Shown piece by piece: positions 62,087 through 64,000 of a stretch of DNA of 64,000 nucleotides. The DNA lies in contig NZ_SMKW01000030.1 of the NCBI RefSeq assembly GCF_004348985.1, positions 1 to 64,000 of the forward strand, written 5' to 3'. A model generated the notes under the pieces. The model saw nothing but the letters and a program-made list of their open reading frames with translations. It was not told where the DNA came from and searched no databases. The first letter of the stretch is position 1. The number at the start of each line of letters is the position of its first letter. This DNA is from Saccharopolyspora elongata (lineage in GTDB: Bacteria; Actinomycetota; Actinomycetes; Mycobacteriales; Pseudonocardiaceae). The position numbers and the translations under genes were made by a program.

Positions 62087-62965
62087 CTACCTGGCGCGGA
62101 GGGCGGAGCGGGCGGCGGCGACGGCCTGGCCCGCGTAGCTGCCGCCGAAGAGCACCGCGTGCACCAGCAGCGGGAACAGCTGGTGCAGTCCGATCCGGTG
62201 CTCCCAGCCCTCGGCCAGCGGGCTGACCTCCTGGTACGCCGCCACGACGCGGTCCAGGTGGGGGCAGCCGAACAGGCGCAGCATGGCGAGGTCGGTCTCG
62301 CGGTGCCCGCCGTGCGCGGCCGGATCGATCAGCCACGCCCGCTGCGCACCCCAGTGCACATTGCCGCTCCACAGGTCGCCGTGCAGCCGCGTCGGCGACT
62401 CGGCGGGCCCGGCGAGTTCGTCGACCTGAGCGCACACCAGCGAGATCACCGCGCTGCCCTCGGCGCTGAGCGTCCCCGCGTCGACGGCGCGGCGCAGGTA
62501 CGGCTCGATCCGGTGCCGGGCGTAGAACGCGGGCCACTGCTCGTCCGGTTCGTTGCGCATCCGGGCGAGGCCGATCCACGCGTCCGCCGGGCCACCCGGC
62601 GGCGCTGCGCCGAAGGCGGGCGCACCGGCCGCGTGCAGCGCGGCGAGTTCGCGGCCGAGGCGCTCGGCGGCGAGCGCATTCGGCGCCGCCGCCGGGATGT
62701 GCTCGGTGACCAGCCAGTTCTCGTCGTGGCCGTGCACCTCGGGGACGGCGATGACGTCTGGCTCCGCGAGCCAGGCCAGCGATGCCGCTTCGGCCGCGAT
62801 GGCGCCTGGCATCGATGCGGTCTTGGCGAAGACCGTCGTGCCGTCCTCGAGGTGGACCGCGAACGCCGCTGCGGTGTCGCCGCCGCTGAGCCGGCGCACC
62901 TCGGCCGGCATCCGCCCGGTGATCTTCGCTACCGCCGCCCGGGCTTGGTCGCGCATCGCCGTCAC
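62087..62965 (-). CDS. Fructosamine kinase/APH-like kinase
   Basis: About 292 residues of the fructosamine-3-kinase/aminoglycoside phosphotransferase fold. The catalytic loop is RLHGDLWSGNVHWG (Asp and Asn), then the metal motif LIDPAAHGGHRETDLAM. It probably phosphorylates ketosamines, repairing glycation. GTG 62965 overlaps the ptpA stop (GTGA); ATG 62956 is an alternative. Coupled with ptpA. Confidence 0.87.
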   Translation of the reverse strand: MTAMRDQARAAVAKITGRMPAEVRRLSGGDTAAAFAVHLEDGTTVFAKTASMPGAIAAEAASLAWLAEPDVIAVPEVHGHDENWLVTEHIPAAAPNALAAERLGRELAALHAAGAPAFGAAPPGGPADAWIGLARMRNEPDEQWPAFYARHRIEPYLRRAVDAGTLSAEGSAVISLVCAQVDELAGPAESPTRLHGDLWSGNVHWGAQRAWLIDPAAHGGHRETDLAMLRLFGCPHLDRVVAAYQEVSPLAEGWEHRIGLHQLFPLLVHAVLFGGSYAGQAVAAARSALRAR

Positions 62966-63420
62966 AGCCGTTCGCGGACCCAGGCCAGCAGGCCCGGCGT
63001 CGAGGCCTCGATCATCGCCAGCACGTCGTCGAACCCGTTCGGCCCGCCGTAGTACGGGTCCGGGACCTCGGCGGCGTCGGACGAGTCCGGGTCGAAGGAG
63101 CGCAGCAGCCGCACCTCGGTCGAACCGTCGACGAGGCGGCGCACCGCCCGCAGGTGTCCGGCGTCCATCGCGACGAGCAGGTCGGCGTCCAGGTGGTGGT
63201 CGTCGACCTGGGCCGCGACGTGCTCGGTGGGGTAGCCGTGGTCGGCGAGCACCTTCGCGGTGCGCGGATCGGCGGGCTCGCCGACGTGCCACGGCCCGGT
63301 CCCGGCACTGGTGACCTCGACCTGCCCGTCCAGCCCGGCCCGCCGCAGCTGCTCGCGGAACACCAGGGCGGCCATCGGGGAACGGCAGATGTTGCCGGTA
63401 CAGATGAAGGAGATGTGCAC
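62962..63420 (-). CDS. ptpA: Low-molecular-weight protein tyrosine phosphatase
   Basis: 152 residues. The P-loop CTGNICRS holds nucleophile Cys7 and Arg13, with general acid Asp121 in DPYYGG. It removes phosphate from tyrosines; the mycobacterial PtpA homologue (Rv2234) is secreted, but no signal peptide is present here. GTG 63420. Overlaps the kinase gene. Confidence 0.93.
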   Translation of the reverse strand: MHISFICTGNICRSPMAALVFREQLRRAGLDGQVEVTSAGTGPWHVGEPADPRTAKVLADHGYPTEHVAAQVDDHHLDADLLVAMDAGHLRAVRRLVDGSTEVRLLRSFDPDSSDAAEVPDPYYGGPNGFDDVLAMIEASTPGLLAWVRERL

Positions 63421-63624
63421 GTTTCCCGAGGGTACGGATCGCCCGCCGCCCGGTTCCGGCCGTGGGAGCGGGTGGCCTCGGCCACCGGGACGAGCGGGCC
63501 GTTCACCTCGGACGTGGCTCGCGCAGCGTTGCCTGATCCGGCAGGCCGCGCCTCGGGTGGGACGGTCGGATCACGAGGGGATCACCGCTGCCTTCGCGGC
63601 TCACGGGCCGGATGCGGTCCTGGT

Positions 63625-63630
63625 TAGACT
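63625..63630 (+). promoter_or_regulatory. -10 box for a leaderless cobC transcript
   Basis: TAGACT (TANNNT) ends 7 nt before the ATG at 63638; no Shine-Dalgarno. Confidence 0.55.
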
Positions 63631-63637
63631 GCCCGGG

Positions 63638-64000
63638 ATGAACAGCGGGGACGACCGGGATTCGTTGCGCCACCACGGCGACGTCGACGCCGAGCACGGC
63701 CTGCTCGACTTCGCGGTGAACGTCCGCCTCGACCGCCCCCCGGCGTGGCTCCGCCACCGCCTCGCGGCGGCGCTGGACCGCCTCGGCCGCTACCCGTCGG
63801 CCGCCGACGACCTGGCCGCTCGGTCGGCTGCCGCCGCCCGCCACGGCCGCACCGCCGACGAGGTCCTGCCGCTGGCCGGGGCCGCGGAGGGCTTCGCGCT
63901 CCTGCCGTCGCTGCGCCCCCGCCTCGCCGCGCTGGTGCACCCTTCGTTCACCGAGCCCGAGCTGGCGCTGCGCACCGCCGGTGTCGAGGTGGCGCGGGTG
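63638..64000 (+). CDS. cobC: Threonine-phosphate decarboxylase-like PLP protein, N-terminal part
   Basis: 121 codons; continues past the right edge. The beginning matches the Rv2231c/CobC branch of PLP aminotransferase-fold enzymes: HHGDVDAEHGLLDFAVNVRLDRPPAWLR, then RLGRYPSAADDLAARSAAAARHGRTADEVLPLAGAAEGFALLP. It makes aminopropanol phosphate from threonine phosphate for cobalamin, the substrate used by cobD. The PLP lysine lies beyond the window. Confidence 0.85.
   Translation, partial: MNSGDDRDSLRHHGDVDAEHGLLDFAVNVRLDRPPAWLRHRLAAALDRLGRYPSAADDLAARSAAAARHGRTADEVLPLAGAAEGFALLPSLRPRLAALVHPSFTEPELALRTAGVEVARV

Overview
The window is about 70% GC, uses GTG and TTG starts freely, and is packed with ATGA/GTGA-coupled genes. 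It looks like chromosomal DNA of a high-GC actinomycete. A mycothiol deacetylase (mshB-like), a FasR/PucR regulator beside fabD-fabH-acpP-fabF, a homodimeric AceE, and the gene order all suggest the Pseudonocardiaceae, most likely Saccharopolyspora or a close relative. The genus is an inference, not something proven here.

Conserved backbone. From memory, the two ends match one continuous neighbourhood of Mycobacterium tuberculosis (about Rv2231c-Rv2247). The left end holds accD6-like (partial), fabF, acpP, fabH, fabD and the PucR-type regulator fasR, then aceE, a DUF3052 gene and ahpE. The right end holds cobD, SURF1, ptpA and cobC (partial), with a fructosamine-kinase-like gene inserted. About 42 kb of other genes lie between ahpE/tRNA-Val(TAC) and cobD, and about 8 kb lie between fasR and aceE.

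5.4-13.3 kb: a small MscS-type membrane protein, a PGRP/amidase_2 enzyme with no signal peptide, an NmrA-type reductase with a double ABM-domain protein behind a cluster of operator-like repeats, a DUF3263 protein, an MFS exporter, an FMN riboswitch in front of a PnuC-family (probably riboflavin) transporter, and a Tat-exported PhoD phosphatase.

17.5-31 kb: tRNA-Val, a two-component system beside a small secreted duplicated-motif protein, a pair of SMR efflux subunits, a P450 remnant, a cold-shock gene, a Clp_N/HTH protein whose start codon adjoins two palindromic operators, a GreA-like protein, a fused indolepyruvate:ferredoxin oxidoreductase with a divergent Lrp regulator, and an altronate/galactarate dehydratase-type gene.

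31-50.9 kb: arylamine N-acetyltransferase, FMN reductase, a DUF3048 protein, an ArsR-VOC-SRPBCC operon, a Tat-exported EEP hydrolase, mshB, a mycothiol-dependent isomerase-like gene, a FadR-type regulator divergent from a complete 5-oxoproline utilisation operon (NRAMP-pxpA-pxpB-pxpC-ycsI), a twice-frameshifted secreted TAP-type peptidase, a secreted four-cysteine protein, an IclR regulator, a saccharopine-dehydrogenase-like reductase, a VOC protein and a GNAT.

50.9-59.5 kb: a complete type II Wadjet anti-plasmid system (jetA-jetB-jetC, then jetD after a hairpin-bearing gap), on the minus strand directly against the conserved cobD border. It is the main defence feature of the window.

Non-coding structure is rich. 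There are two copies of an approximately 200-bp 3'-end-associated dispersed repeat, several copies of a 20-bp palindrome (CCAATTTTAGGCAAAATTGG) between convergent genes, many strong hairpin terminators, six TANNNT boxes 6-8 nt from start codons that suggest leaderless transcripts, and at least seven operator-like palindromes in front of regulators or their likely targets. No integrase, transposase, CRISPR array or rRNA was seen.
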